A stretch of 64,000 bases of DNA from Scleropages formosus (GCF_900964775.1 NC_041814.1:11084860-11148859); one strand, 5' to 3'. Positions 48,380-60,935 are shown, counted from the stretch's first letter. Program-made: numbers and translations. The notes: generated by a model from the sequence alone, not told the origin.

Positions 48380-51300
48380 ATGGCCAGGATCTTCAATCAG
48401 GTACCAAAAGAATTACATTCTACATATTATTTTTTTTTTTTACTCTAATTAACAATTATCTACTCTTATAACATATATGAATAGCATAAATAGATAGAAG
48501 ATTACATATCTAATAGCATAAATAGATATTATCTATTATGATGTAAGATTTTTTCTAGTTTCTTTATTTAACATATTTAGTATTAAGGAATATCTGCTTT
48601 TATACTCTGATCATAGTAATTGTAGAACTAAATGGGGAAAAACTCCATAAATGTAAATATTCACCATTGCAGTTGCCTGGTACAAATATAGTTTCTGATT
48701 TCCATGTAGAAAAGATTACTTATACTAGATCAATACTAGATCAGATCAGAATGTTTATTTAATCTGAGCCAGGTTTATCAATTTGCACCAGCAACATGCT
48801 GAAAGAACGTGCGGAAGTAGATGATCATGAATTTTGGAAAATCATTCATTCAGTCACTATTAACATGTCGCCCAAGTCAGTTTTGTGGTCCCTGTGGTGC
48901 CTTTACTGGAAGCATAGTTAGGGCACTAGACAAGTCAGGATACAACATGGACAGGACTCCAGCCCATGCCAGGGTAGCCATAGATATTAACACACCTAGA
49001 GCAATTTAAAAAGGAACATGTCAACAAGAACACGTAAACTCCACATAGAGAGAGCCAGAATCGAACCCCACTTCCAAACAGCCCAGGTACTTGAAATAAG
49101 CTGTGCTACCTGCTGCAGCACCCTGTTTTGAGAAACATCTTTATGTAAATATTCAGTTTAAACAACTAAAGAAAAAAATGTCAAAGACTGTGTGAACCAT
49201 ATCATGTACTTCTTTTCACCACTGCTTGATACATACAATAAGAATGTGTTGTAGGATGTGGAATTTGTACGAACGGGGTATGGGAAGAATTCCGTGAAGG
49301 TTCTTCATATCCGACGAGAGGGGACGCATCACTACATTAAGGAGATAAAAGCTGATGTACAACTGACACTGAAGACACGCAAGGATTATCTGAATGGGGA
49401 CAATGGTGATATCATTCCCACTGACACCATTAAGAACACTGTGCACGCACTGGCCAAGTTAAAAGGGGTCAGTGTGCTTATTAATATATCTTTGTCCTGA
49501 TTTCGAATTCTGAAAAATGTGGGTCATTTTAGACACGTTTGTCTTAACAGATCAAGACAATAGAAGAGTTTGCTATGGACATCTGTGAACACTTCCTGAC
49601 TTCTTTCAAACATGTCACAAGAGCCAAGGTGTACATTGAAGACATGCCATGGAGGAAGCTGAGGAAGGTACTGCTGTCTTAGAAGAGTTTTTACGAAACA
49701 CACAAAGTTTCTGTGACAAGATTGTTATGACTGAACTGTAAAATGATTGTTATATAGGATGGTGCTCAGCATGCCCATGCATTCATCTTCAGCCCAGAGG
49801 CTTGGCGGTTCTGTGATGTTGAACAATATCGAAATGGTGAGCTTCATACTAAAACAGAGCTCTTTTGCTGTCAAGGTGATCACATATCCTGTACTATGGG
49901 CTAATTTATTTGCATGGTAGCTTTTATTAGTCATTGCCTGGGAAAAATTTTTCAGCACTCTCACTGTACTCTGAAAAATTCACAGTAAAATTGAAATTAA
50001 TTACAAAAGATACAGTTGTTGCTTAACAAAGTGTATGACTTAAATGGCGTTTCTTACTAAAACCTATTCTACAGAGAACCCTGTAATCCACAGTGGTGTG
50101 AAGGACATGAAGGTTTTGAAAACAACCCAGTCAGGCTTCGAGGGATTCTTGAAGGATCAGTTCACCACTTTGCAGGATGCCAGAGACAGGTTCTTCTGTA
50201 CCACAGTGCATGCCCGCTGGCGCTACAATAAGGACAGAAACATGTCCTTCGACACCACCTGGTAATTGTTTGTACTTGGTTTGTAAAGCAGTACATTTGG
50301 TAAAAATAGTAGAGCCTCCACTGAATTCAAAGATTAAAATGATATTTTTTCCATTTAGCTGATGTATTCTCTAAATCAGATGACATTTTTAAGCTACATA
50401 CAATTATTTGCCCATTTATACAGCTGGGCAATTTTATTGGAGCAACTTCAGAATAAGTACCTTGTTCAAGGGTTCAGGAGTCAGAGGTGCAACCTTCGGG
50501 GGCAAAGGGAGCTGTTCTAACCACTGTGCTACCAACTCTCCCCAAAAATAAACTCATTAGTACAGTATGTTAGTGCTCTAGGTAACCACTAGATAATCAA
50601 AAAATGAAGCTAGTTGGGGATTCTCATAAAAACCATTGTTGGAGCACTTCCTTCAAATGTGATGGCTACGTCCAGATCACTTTAACTCTTCTTCTTCAAC
50701 AGTTTCTTGCTCTGTAGTGCAGCACTGAGTGACAGGCAAAAAGCCTTCACCTGAAAAGCAGCCCAAAAGGAGTTCAAACTCCACTCTCCACACCTCCATG
50801 CACTTACTATACAGCAGAGAAACGCAGAAATGGATTTTGGATATAAATGCAATTAAAATAAGATTCCTGCAATGTAAATGCTTATAAAACAGGATTTAAA
50901 TTGAAAGATTTTATGAAGACAAGCAATAACAGAAACATTAAAAATAGCATGATAACAATACAAAATATTCTATTTTCACCAAAATTTGGGAAATGTATTG
51001 CATAACCTGAGAGGCTCCAGTCCTGATGGAGTCCTGCTCAAGCTCAAGAATTCTTTAACTTTTGAGATAAATGCCGCCAATACCTGTATAATTTTCCATA
51101 GTCTGGCTTGACTGTTACCCAGCTATATAAATGGGTAAATAATTGTTAATAGTTTAACATTGTAAGTCACTTTGGGGAAAAGCGTCAGCTAAATGTAAAT
51201 GTGCAACGTGTTTGAGCAATTCAGCTGTGCTGTAAAAGTTGCTTTAGCCTAAATTGAATATCACAGGCATTGATAGAGCTAGAATATTAAAAGTATTTTC

Positions 51301-52794
51301 ACCTTTGAACTGCTGAATTGCTGTTAACTATTTTATTTGAACAGGAAAACCGTAAAAGATACCATTATCGAGAAGTTCGCTGGCCCATTCGACCGTGGCG
51401 AATATTCTCAGTCGGTACAGAAGACACTTTATGACACTCAACTCCTAGTTTTCAGCAGAGTCCCAGAGGTAGGTACACAACCTGATATGCTCTAGTCTCC
51501 TGATAACCGAAAACACTTCAATTAATCCATCCTTCCTGACTTCTTACCTTAGTATGTTTGACGTATTGCAAAAAAGAACTGAGTGACATGAAACACATTA
51601 TTAGCAATGAAAACGATACACAGCGAAAGCTCAGTGTGGGGAAAAAGCTAGAAGGCAACACAAAGTGAACTTACTGTAAGTGTTAAGTTTGGCGAAGGAG
51701 GAAAACTCCTCGAAGGGTATCCAAAAACTGCTGGGTGTCCAACACTTCTAGGAATGCAAACTAAAAGCCTTGATTCCACAGTCTATACTTTGCAGATAAA
51801 GGCTCTCATGGCATGATTTTGAGATGACTTCTATTAAATTATTACTGCAGCTTCTTTGGTACACTGAATGTTATTAATAAAAATGTTACACAAGTCACAC
51901 TTTTAACAATATTATATTATTCAGTTTTTATGTTGTTGGACAAGTTTGTGTTATACCAGCTATATCACCTGATATTGAATATTTTTTGTCCTATAGATAC
52001 ATATACTTGGCATGTGGTCATGTGACAATCCACCTTTTGTTCTTTAAGTGGATTTATTTTCTAATTTAAATTTTTAATAATAATATAATTTATTCAAAAC
52101 ACATTCTGTGAATAGATCAATTTTCAGCGAATACTCTAACAGAACACAGGAAACGCAGATAATTTTAATTGCATACCATTTAAATTTTATGCCAACCTGC
52201 AGATCATGTTGGATTTTTGGTTAAAATTCCTTAATGTGATTATAACATACTTTAAGGCCAATTAAGACTAAAGGTCATTGACCAGTGGTCCATTCATTTT
52301 ACAGGTGGAAGAAATTGAGATAATCATGCCAAATCAGCATTACTTCACTATAGACATGACAAAGATGGGTATCAACAACAAGGATGAGGTGAGCATAGAC
52401 AATGTACTTTCATTAAACAGCAGTATAAGCAATATCATTTTCCTTCCATCAACTTTTAATTTATTCACTTTAATCATTTATACTTACTTATAAGCCCACA
52501 CAAGGCTGTTTAGAACAGTGGATGCAACAAGGAAACTATTATTACTATTATAACTTAATACTTCAAGCAAAAAGCCTAAAATTCTTATGTCAAAAGAGAA
52601 AATTTAATAATGATACATATTTAAGAATAAATAACTCATGCACCATGAGTAACCTCTACTTTAAGCAATTAAAGTAGAGGTTCATCTTATCAGTGTAAAT
52701 AATGATGTATATTTCCTGTCAGGTCTATCTACCTCTGGATAATCCCTCAGGAAACATCACTGGGACTGTAAGAAGAAAACGTGCTAAACTCTAA
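48380..52794 (+). CDS. uox: Urate oxidase (uricase), complete
   Basis: Peroxisomal cofactor-free enzyme that oxidises urate to 5-hydroxyisourate in purine breakdown. Exons: 48380-48400, 49255-49467, 49551-49667, 49758-49836, 50075-50261, 51345-51468, 52305-52388, 52723-52794. They total 897 nt (298 residues), the same length I recall for zebrafish Uox, and are all in phase. The tiny first exon encodes MARIFNQ; it was chosen because its donor and phase join directly to [20 protein letters not shown]. Family motifs include the TGYGK lysine, the Thr of [36 protein letters not shown] and [14 protein letters not shown]. The C-terminus is RAKL, a PTS1-type peroxisomal signal. Exon 1 is the least certain part. 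Confidence 0.94.
48800..49125 (-). repeat. Degenerate V-SINE-like repeat in uox intron 1
   Basis: Antisense blocks (AACACGTAAACTCCACATAG, then GAATCGAACCCC and TGCTACCTGCTGCAGCACCC) match the central region and head of V-SINE-like elements. Confidence 0.6.
50350..50545 (-). repeat. Family B SINE in uox intron 5
   Basis: Antisense copy from tail (CCATTTAGCTGATG) to head (CTAACCACTGTGCTACCAAC). Confidence 0.85.
51105..51205 (+). repeat. Family B SINE 3' fragment in uox intron 5
   Basis: TTACCCAGCTATATAAATGG to AGCGTCAGCTAAATGTAAAT, the L2-type tail in sense orientation. Confidence 0.8.
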
Positions 52795-53028
52795 GAGGAG
52801 TCAGAAACAGAAAAAAAATATATTGAGTAACTTCTCTGAAAAGAGAACATACTCATTACCCTATAGACTAAATTAAAGTGAATCTTTCCACATTGACTTA
52901 ATTTTCTTCACTAGAACTGAATTATAATACACTGCAACTACTTTGTGGGATAAAATATGGAAACATCAATACAATTTAGGTTTACCAATGGATTTTTATA
53001 AAATCAGTTGAAAGTAGCTGCACTGAAG

Positions 53029-53033
<5 letters not shown>
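52795..53033 (+). other. Probable uox 3' untranslated region
   Basis: Follows the uox stop codon directly. No canonical AATAAA is seen before about 53254, so the 3' end is uncertain. Confidence 0.35.
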
Positions 53034-53082
<49 letters not shown>

Positions 53083-53104
53083 TTTCTGAAACTGCTTGTC
53101 CCGA
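53034..53104 (-). repeat. CA run plus GT-tailed SINE 3' stub
   Basis: A CA microsatellite followed by ACTTTCTGAAACTGCTTGTCC, which is the antisense tail end of a family A SINE cut off after a few bases. Confidence 0.75.
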
Positions 53105-54455
53105 AAAATAAAGCGTGCAGAAATGTAAATGTTACATGGGTTAAATGTTAAATGGGTTTCACTGAAATACCTATTTCAATATTGAGACAAATTACAAAAT
53201 GTTGAATGTATTTTTTCTTCAGCTATATACAATGGAAAATATTACTCATTTAAAATAAATTGCAGTACTGAAACACAAGGATACATGGAATATTACAAAG
53301 TCACTGATAAGTTATAAAAACAGAAAATTTAGCAATTATATATTTAAAAAATGTGGTTGTACACAATAAAACAATTAACCTATTACAAATAAACCTAGAA
53401 TAACTGAATATTATAAACAAATGATGTTTCTTTATTCACTGAAAAATAATCACATTCTTTCCTGCCATATGTTATAAATGTATATAAAACCCTTGACATA
53501 ACTTCGTAGACAAAATCATATTAAAAACATTGTATGTACATTGGCATAAGGAATACCAGTTAGTAAGACTCTCACCAGTACATATCTATGATATATTCCT
53601 AGGTGAAAACTTCATATATTGCACTATATACAAAGAATTTTTAAATTAGGCCTTTAATGTTAGCAATTTAACACAACCCAAATTCTCAAAGTAATACAAA
53701 TATTACATTTAAGATTGGTTCTGCATTTCAAATGATCAAATTAAACAAATCAGTAGAATGTTAACAGCAGAATGGTTAAGAACATAATATATTTTGTAAA
53801 GTATTTACCTACACATTTGTTATACATTTATTCTGCAGCTTTAATTACCTTACAACAGAAGCTGAACTCTATAAGGGTGTAGAGCATGGCCAGGTGACTG
53901 AGGCCAAATTTGGAGATGAGGTTGTGTAGCCCCCATGGCATACACTGCAGCTGGTTGTATAATATGTGCAGCATTTTGTGGAAAAAAAAAAAAAAAAGAA
54001 CAATCCGATCTCCTTGGCTCTTTAATTTTACCTATACAGCCTGTTGCGTGAGTAATGTCACAAAGTTCTAAAAAACATCACACTTCGTTGTGAAGTAGCT
54101 CTTACAAATGAGCTTCTTCCTAGATGATCAAAGCCACCTAAGTTACCTAATTCTCATGAAAACAACATCATAGTAACTAGCAAAGACCAACTTAGTTTTA
54201 CAATGAATGTTCAAAACCATACATAAAGTTTAGTGTTAGATTGAACATTGCTGCATATTTGTGTATTAGATCTACTTAAATGGAAAAATAATCTTCCACA
54301 TAGGCTTAGTAGGATTTTTTTTTTAATAGATTTTTTTACAGAACATAACAAAATTCTTGACGAAAATGAATACGATGTCTCCTAAAGCAAACATTCACCT
54401 ATTTCATCAATTTAGCCTTTGTCTTAAAAGTGAATAAAGCAGAAACTATGTCTGA
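53105..54455. other. Intergenic DNA between uox and samd13
   Basis: AT-rich. No gene or clear repeat apart from short A and T runs. Confidence 0.55.
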
Positions 54456-54459
54456 AAAA

Positions 54460-54674
54460 CACACACACACACACATTTTCTGAACCGCTCGTCCCATACA
54501 GGGTCGCGGGGAACCGGAGTCTACCCGGCAACACAGGGCGTAAGGCCGGAGGGGGAGGGGACACACCCAGGACGGGACGCCAGTCCGCCGCAAGGCACCC
54601 CAAGTGGGACTTGAACTCCAGACCCACCAGAGAGCAGGACTCAGTCCAACCCACTGCACCACCGCGCCCCCCCC
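54460..54674 (-). repeat. GT-tailed SINE (family A), first of a tandem pair
   Basis: Antisense copy with a CA-run tail; the head ends GCACCACCGCGCCCCCCCC. Confidence 0.9.
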
Positions 54675-54684
54675 GAAAAAAAAA

Positions 54685-54752
<68 letters not shown>

Positions 54753-54947
54753 TCAGAACCGCTTGTCCCAGACGGGGTCACGGGGAACCAGAGCCTACCC
54801 GGTAACACAGGGTGTAAGGCCGGAGGGGGAGGGGACACACCTAGGACAGGACACCAGTCCACCACAAGGCACCCCAAGCAGGACTCGAACCCCAGACCCA
54901 CCAGAGAGCAGAACTGTGGTCCAACCCACTGCGCCACCACACCCCCT
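54685..54947 (-). repeat. GT-tailed SINE (family A), second of a tandem pair, with long CA tail
   Basis: Antisense copy with a CA tail of about 65 bp (54686-54750). GAAAAAAAAC-like sequence occurs directly before its tail (54675-54686) and after its head (54948-54957), which suggests insertion into an A-rich target next to the first copy. Confidence 0.88.
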
Positions 54948-55090
54948 GAAAAAAAACAGTGAAGAAAAAAAAAAACCTGTGCAACATTTCAATGTCACTT
55001 ATGATCACGCTCCTTTTTCTTCTGTGACCACGCCCTGTTTGATCTCCCCACCGCATCACTGTCCTCTTCGCCAAAGGCCTGGTAAAAGTA

Positions 55091-57054
55091 CTACAGTGCA
55101 CTGTTTCTCAGATGCTGAGTTTGAAGTGGCTTTACATGATATTCATAGATCTTCAGAGCAGGACCCAACTTTATTGTTAATCCAGTCAGGACATCATTCC
55201 GAGTCATCAGCAGAAGGGATTTTCCATCAATTTCCTTTAGGAAAGACAGAAAGAGTGAATCGGGGGTAAAAGATATGAAATACTACAATACATGAAGAGA
55301 AAGTGCAACCTATGACTTTGTTGCAGATAATGTAACACTATAAAGGTAAATATTTAGTTGATAAGAGTGGGAGAGTGGTGCAAAGGCAGAGCTGGAGCCT
55401 GACAGCTCCAGGGTATAGGTTTGGAATGTGGCTTTGTTGGTGTGGAGTTAGCAAGTTCTCAGTGCTTTTGTGGATTTCCTCCTGCAGTCCAGCGATATTT
55501 TCCAAGCAAATATCACCTAAATTTTTCTTAGACTGCGAATAGATGATTGAATATATCTATGTGTGTGAGAGGGACTGACATGCCATCCAGGGTGAACTCT
55601 GTGTCATACCCTATGTTGCCAGAACAGGTGGTGAACTGCATTGACCCATTTGGATAAGTGGATATTCATAATGGAGGGATGGATGTTTTAATTACACTTA
55701 CAGAAAGAGAGCACTTCAGTAAGGAAAGGACAGATACCTTATATAGCTCTTATCTTTATTACTCCTATGTTTTCAAAACACATTTCAATACTTTAGTTTG
55801 GTGGAAGTCTAAAGCAATTGAGAAAACTTACAAGAACTGTCTTTTTCTATGAGAAAAGTAAAGAATTTATTTATTAAAAGTAAGTGACGCAAATTGACTC
55901 CACATTCACAAACAGTTCTGCCTTCCTCAAGGAAACTGCAACAGAAGAGGAGTGGGGATTAAACCATCAACTTTATAAATATGTAACTAACCGTAAAACA
56001 TAATGTGCCTTTTTATTCAAATGTATCACAGACAACTATTAGGAACATTTGCACATATTCTGGACCAGAATAGACCAGCAAAATTAACAATAAAGTCAAA
56101 CAACACTCAATTGAGACTAGGTTTTTGTTGAGAAAATCTCCTTAAGTGTCGTACTTCTCACACTTCCTTTAATCCGAAACACTGATACAGGTTCCAGGGT
56201 AAAAAATCTGATATAAATGTAGTCCCAATACCAAGGAGATTCTAGTAATTTTGGGCTCTGATTCTATGGCTCCAGGTGAACCAGAAAAAAACCTGTAGAC
56301 TAAAAGCATAAACAAAAAAGAGCTTCTCTGTACCTGGTCCTCAAATGCATTGGCTTGCTCCTCAAACCCTGCTGCTCTGAAATAATTGACAACATCTGCG
56401 ATGGCCCAGTCAGCAGGATCAGCTGGCTGGCCGTTTTCCATAGAGCTGCAAGAGGAAAAGGTGGCACAAATCAACCAACCATCCCTTTCTGTTTAATCTG
56501 AATCACATACTGCTCTGTAACAGTTTCACTATTTTAGTGGTGTGAGATGTTTTTGTTTAACATTAGAACAAATCACAAACGACAAATGCAGTCAGTTATA
56601 AAGGTATTCTCTGCTAGACTGATCCCTGTAACAATAAGACATGAGGAGTTCAGCCACTACACATCCGGGTAAACCACGAAGGTTTACCTAACATAAACCG
56701 TGTAGGCAGCTGGTAACATAGTAGTTACAGCTGCTGCTTTTGGACCCAAAAGTCACAGGTTTGAATCCCACCTCCAGCTATAGTACAATCAGGCAAAGTG
56801 CATACCCTAAACTGTTCCAGTAAAATTACCCATCTGTATAAATGGGCAAACAACTGTAAACACTGGAAATTGCTTTGGAGAAATACGCAATACAACTGTA
56901 AAGCGTTGTTTTTAGTCAGCTTTCCTTGATACCGAATTTTGTTATACTTTATAGTGACAAATGTTAACTGAATCAAACATTTGGTTTCATTTACAAAAAA
57001 TAAACTGACAGATTACCTTCCAGTGTTTTTTGAGCCATTTGCCTTGGTTTCCAT
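55091..57054 (-). CDS. samd13: Sterile alpha motif domain protein 13, complete
   Basis: Small protein that is almost entirely one SAM domain, a helical protein-interaction module; its function is poorly known. Coding exons in transcript order: 57017-57054, 56334-56445, 55091-55234. They total 294 nt (97 residues; human about 102), in phase. The N-terminus [18 protein letters not shown] leads into [20 protein letters not shown]. The last exon starts [19 protein letters not shown] and ends [13 protein letters not shown]. The first coding exon has an acceptor at 57060-57061, so at least one noncoding 5' exon exists upstream. A 5' donor candidate is at 60242-60243 in a CpG-richer patch. A family B SINE lies in the intron at 56703-56905. 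Confidence 0.93.
55370..55670 (+). repeat. Degenerate V-SINE-like repeat in samd13 intron
   Basis: GTGTGGAGTTAGCAAGTTCTC, then GGATTTCCTCCTGCAGTCC, in the order of the V-SINE central block, with decayed flanks. Confidence 0.6.
56703..56905 (+). repeat. Family B SINE in samd13 intron
   Basis: The head GGCAGCTGGTAACATAGTAG, box B-like GGTTTGAATCCC and body ATTACCCATCTGTATAAATG are clear. The tail is decayed. Confidence 0.85.
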
Positions 57055-58652
57055 GCCGGCTAGAAGGACGAAAAGATTACATATGAAAAGAAAAGAAAAA
57101 AAAAACTTACATATGTTGATGTAATGCATTTTCTTTATTATTAAGAGCAAAGTAAAAATTTGGAAAAAAAGTTAAAAAGTCTTTCCTGAAACTTTAAGAA
57201 CAGCTCTAATACCCTAAAAAGCATAATTTATTATATTTACTCCAGTGAAATACTAATCTGTACAAATTACTGAATCTTTACATCAGTTTGGATAGTAGCA
57301 TCAGGTGAACAACATAAGGCATAATCATATTCTGATCTTACCGTATTTCTTAAATATTGTCGATTTTTCATTTGGCGTCTTTGGTCTCAGCACCTCACTG
57401 CAGAATCATTGCTTCCTAGAAGCGTACATTCAAGCATTACTACTTTATATATGTACTATATTTCCTCTTTATCAACCAACAATTTCAGACAAAGGCACAG
57501 AATACTTCTTAGGTTATAAAACAAATACATCAGTATCTTTCATGAAATGTTTGAATTATACATGAATCTCAGTACACTAGATGACAGATAATGTTAAGAA
57601 AGAATAAATATATTTTAATACAACTTTTTCACATACTCTTCTCATAGTCAATATACTGCACACAGATTCACCTATATGATGCCCCAGTGTACACTGTTTC
57701 ACAGATATGTTGCTTCTTATTTGTGACTAATGTTTTTGTATAAAACACTTTCTCTAAGGCTTTAAGGATTTTTTTTTTTCTTAAGAAAATATAGTTGAAA
57801 AATCTTTTGAAATTTATGGTTCCGTCCTACTGAGAGACATGTGCCACTACCTTAAAGCACCAGTATATATAGAAAAAATAAACACCCCTCAAAATACACA
57901 GTATGCACTTTCTAAAAATAGGGAAATTTCATGGGGAGCCACATGTAAAGAGGATACATCTTGTCAGTCTATTGCAGAGAAATCACTCAGTCACTTACAG
58001 ACTTGCGAGCGTGCACACATACACAGGCAATGGGCAATTTACAGTCACCAAGTCACTCAAAACACAAGTCTTTGGAGAACAGGAGTTGACTAGAGCACCC
58101 AGACGAAACAAAGGACCAACATGTGAAATGTTGAGATGACCACTTGACATTTTTGTCATGTTATATTTAAACTGTAGATAAATTTCATTAAACTTTGCAC
58201 TAGTTTGATCGTTCAAAAATCAATGTTTGTTTTATATATTCAGTTTTTATATTTTCGGTGTCTGACTACAGAGGTTATCTGGACCACTACTTTATTCCAA
58301 ATACTCTGGGGTCCTGGTGTTACGAATATTCAACTTTTCAATTTTCAACGGTATTAACATTTGACCACATATTCATTTTTAATTGTATTTTGTTCAATTT
58401 TGTGTTTAGAAAAAATAATTTGCTTTGGAGTGAATGTTACCTGTGTAACTGTATCCAGGCTTTGGCTGGCAGTAAAATGCACCTAACAGAGCTGGGATGG
58501 GGAACCAGATTAATTCAGTTGCTTTCATCAGTGTTGACAACTTCTGTGCGGTGTTGTTGAGTTTTAGCAACCAGTAAAGAGATAAATTATTAACAAACAA
58601 CTTAAATAGCAATTTGTTAGCATGACATTTTTATTTTCATTGAATTTAATTG

Positions 58653-58860
58653 AATGGGGGTGCGGTGGTGCAGGGGGTTGGACCACAGTCCTGCTCTCCA
58701 GTGGGTCTGGGGTTCGAGTCCCGCTTGGGGTGCCTTGCGATGGCCTGGCGTCCCGTCCTGGGTGTGTCCCCTCCCCCTCCGGCCTTACGCCCTGTGTTGC
58801 CGGGTAGGCTCCGGTTCCCCGCGACCCCGTATGGGACAAGCGGTTCTGAAAATGTGTGTG
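58653..58860 (+). repeat. GT-tailed SINE (family A), very well preserved
   Basis: Sense copy flanked by TGAATTTAATTG at 58641-58652 and 58861-58872. Its body is the least diverged in the window and ends CGGTTCTGAAAATGTGTGTG. It may be one of the youngest insertions. Confidence 0.93.
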
Positions 58861-59049
58861 TGAATTTAATTGTTTTAATTTAGCACACAGTCAACAAAAA
58901 TGCTAAGTCTTACAGTGTTTCTTTATTACATCTATATGAGGTAATTTTCTAGAACCTACAGAGTGAGTAAATTAAGATAGCTCTTTATCGTTACAATTTT
59001 GTGGCCAGATAATGACAAATGTTGCACATACTGTGGCATGTTTACAAAG

Positions 59050-59180
59050 GACAATAACGGTTTGACACGTAATGAAGTGCGATGCACTGGCATCCCATCC
59101 AAGGCGATCCCTGCCTCACACGGGCGTATCTCCACCACAGGCTCCGCAACACAGTAATCCTGCACAAGATGAGTGACTGA
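59050..59180 (+). repeat. SINE-related fragment
   Basis: GATGCACTGGCATCCCATCC and CAGGCTCCGCAACACAG resemble 3' body blocks of fish SINEs. The family is not determined. Confidence 0.45.
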
Positions 59181-59388
59181 TGAAAGTCACATGAATAAAG
59201 TCTGAAGTTCATTATATATTTTAGCTGAGGTTTTACCGAACCGCCCGTGAACAAATCAATGCATGGCTCTAGTCTATTACTAAAGCTTTATTGACTGTCC
59301 CAGCCACAGTTGTGTAATAAGCCGAGGACCCAGTGTACAACTTTTACTCCACCGTACAAATTAGTAGAAACATTAATTAAAAAAAAAT

Positions 59389-59394
<6 letters not shown>

Positions 59395-59422
<28 letters not shown>
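59395..59422. repeat. Poly-A tract
   Basis: A long A run with no adjacent retroelement body recognised. Confidence 0.8.
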
Positions 59423-59424
<2 letters not shown>

Positions 59425-60243
59425 TAACTGACCCTCATTTTCATTCAGTTGCAGGATTGACCCAAATTAGTTTTACAATGTAACAACTGTAGCAGTCACT
59501 AGTCTTTTCTTTCAATAGGATTAGAAGCCTAGTTTCAACGGGCTCCAGTCTCAGCTCATTCCCTGAGATACGAGAAACGAAGGGACGCATTTCATTCGGC
59601 TTTTTTTTTTTCTTTTTTCTTTAAACTTGACTTTGTCATGTGACTTCTGACACGACGAAAACAACGTGTCATTAATATCCCTGACTGCATTCATTAACGT
59701 GGTAATAATATGGATCGCCCGCTCCACATGACATGGACTAAGATGTGTGGAAATGCGATCCAGAAACATCATGGATGGACACCACGTCCACCACTAAACA
59801 CGGCTCTTCACCACGCACTTGCACCCGTTACCGTTTTCTGTAGTTTTATTTATTATATATTCACCATGAAAAAGTCACCACACCTGCCTACATCCAACAA
59901 TAATAAGAAAATAAATAATAATAACGATGACGACTGTCACGAATGCAAACACTAAGACAAAAAAAGTTTTGTTTTATTGTTCGGGTCCAGGAGCAAAACC
60001 GAACCAACACTGCCAAACGTTTGACTCGCTTTATGACAGATCACCACGCTGTTACCCGGAAACTTGTCGGCGATTAACACTACAAGCAGTCACTGGCTAA
60101 ATTAATTGCTCATTTACCTAAAAGAGCCCATTAATATTGTAGAGTTTCGTGCATACTGATGTTAATTTTTTTTTTTTTTTTTTTTTTTTCTCAAATAAGA
60201 TAACTAGCCGGACTGAAACGAATCGCAGTTCTGCTGCTGCTTA

Positions 60244-60340
60244 CCTGTGTTTGGCGTTCCCACAAGTAGAAGACGAGTGTAAACACAGATGTGCTCACGC
60301 GGCGCTAACACTCCCAGCAGGAAACATTAACAAACTACAA
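60244..60340 (-). other. Possible noncoding first exon of samd13
   Basis: On the minus strand AACACAG is followed by GTAAGC, a strong donor, at the edge of a CpG-richer patch. The position fits an upstream noncoding exon for samd13, whose first coding exon begins with an acceptor. There is no transcript evidence. Confidence 0.3.
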
Positions 60341-60846
60341 CTGACTGTTAGCAGCCACACAGCAATACCTCCAGTTAGTTATACTACAGCCCGTAGCCTT
60401 TAACATTTGTGATGGATAATGCATACGCAAAAATACTAATACCCATGGGGCGGGGGGGGGGGATATTTAATGCAACTTGTTTATTGATGTACATTTCCTT
60501 TGAAGGAAATATTCAAACGTACTTACGCTTATCTGACGAGCTAGTTAATTCTGCAAACAGCTTCCTCCTAGAACTACAATCACATGCAGAGTTCGCGACA
60601 AAATCGTCCGTCGTGTCCAATCGCTTGAAAAAAGCAAATCTGTTTGCAATGACTTATGGAGAATGTAGTCCCGCTGCGCTCCCATTTCCGTAAGCCGAAT
60701 AATGAAAAAAAAACAACTGAGGAAACGGGGTATGTAAAATAGGTATAAAACACGTCTTGCGCTCTATGGTAAATGTGCCTCCGTGTGGTTATATATCTTA
60801 CGTGTTCAAAAAAGTCATTCATTAATTACTAAGGGCTTAATTTGAC

Positions 60847-60935
60847 CAAAACAGAGGTGCCATGGCATGGGCCATGGGCATGCATGGCATGATCATGATG
60901 TACACATTTCCATGCCATGCATGGTGCACATCTAC
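60847..60935. repeat. CATG-dense palindromic patch
   Basis: About ten CATG tetramers in about 70 bp, including GCCATGGC, CCATGG, GCATGC and ATGATCATGAT-like palindromes. It belongs to no repeat family that I recognise. Confidence 0.7.

Noticed and set aside
54604-55269. 221-residue plus-strand frame
   Set aside because: It is a chance join of antisense SINE, CA repeat and the reverse strand of samd13 exon 3.
4740-58720. tRNA-like sequences with A and B boxes at many sites
   Set aside because: They are the heads of SINEs; none folds into an intact tRNA with acceptor stem and anticodon arm.
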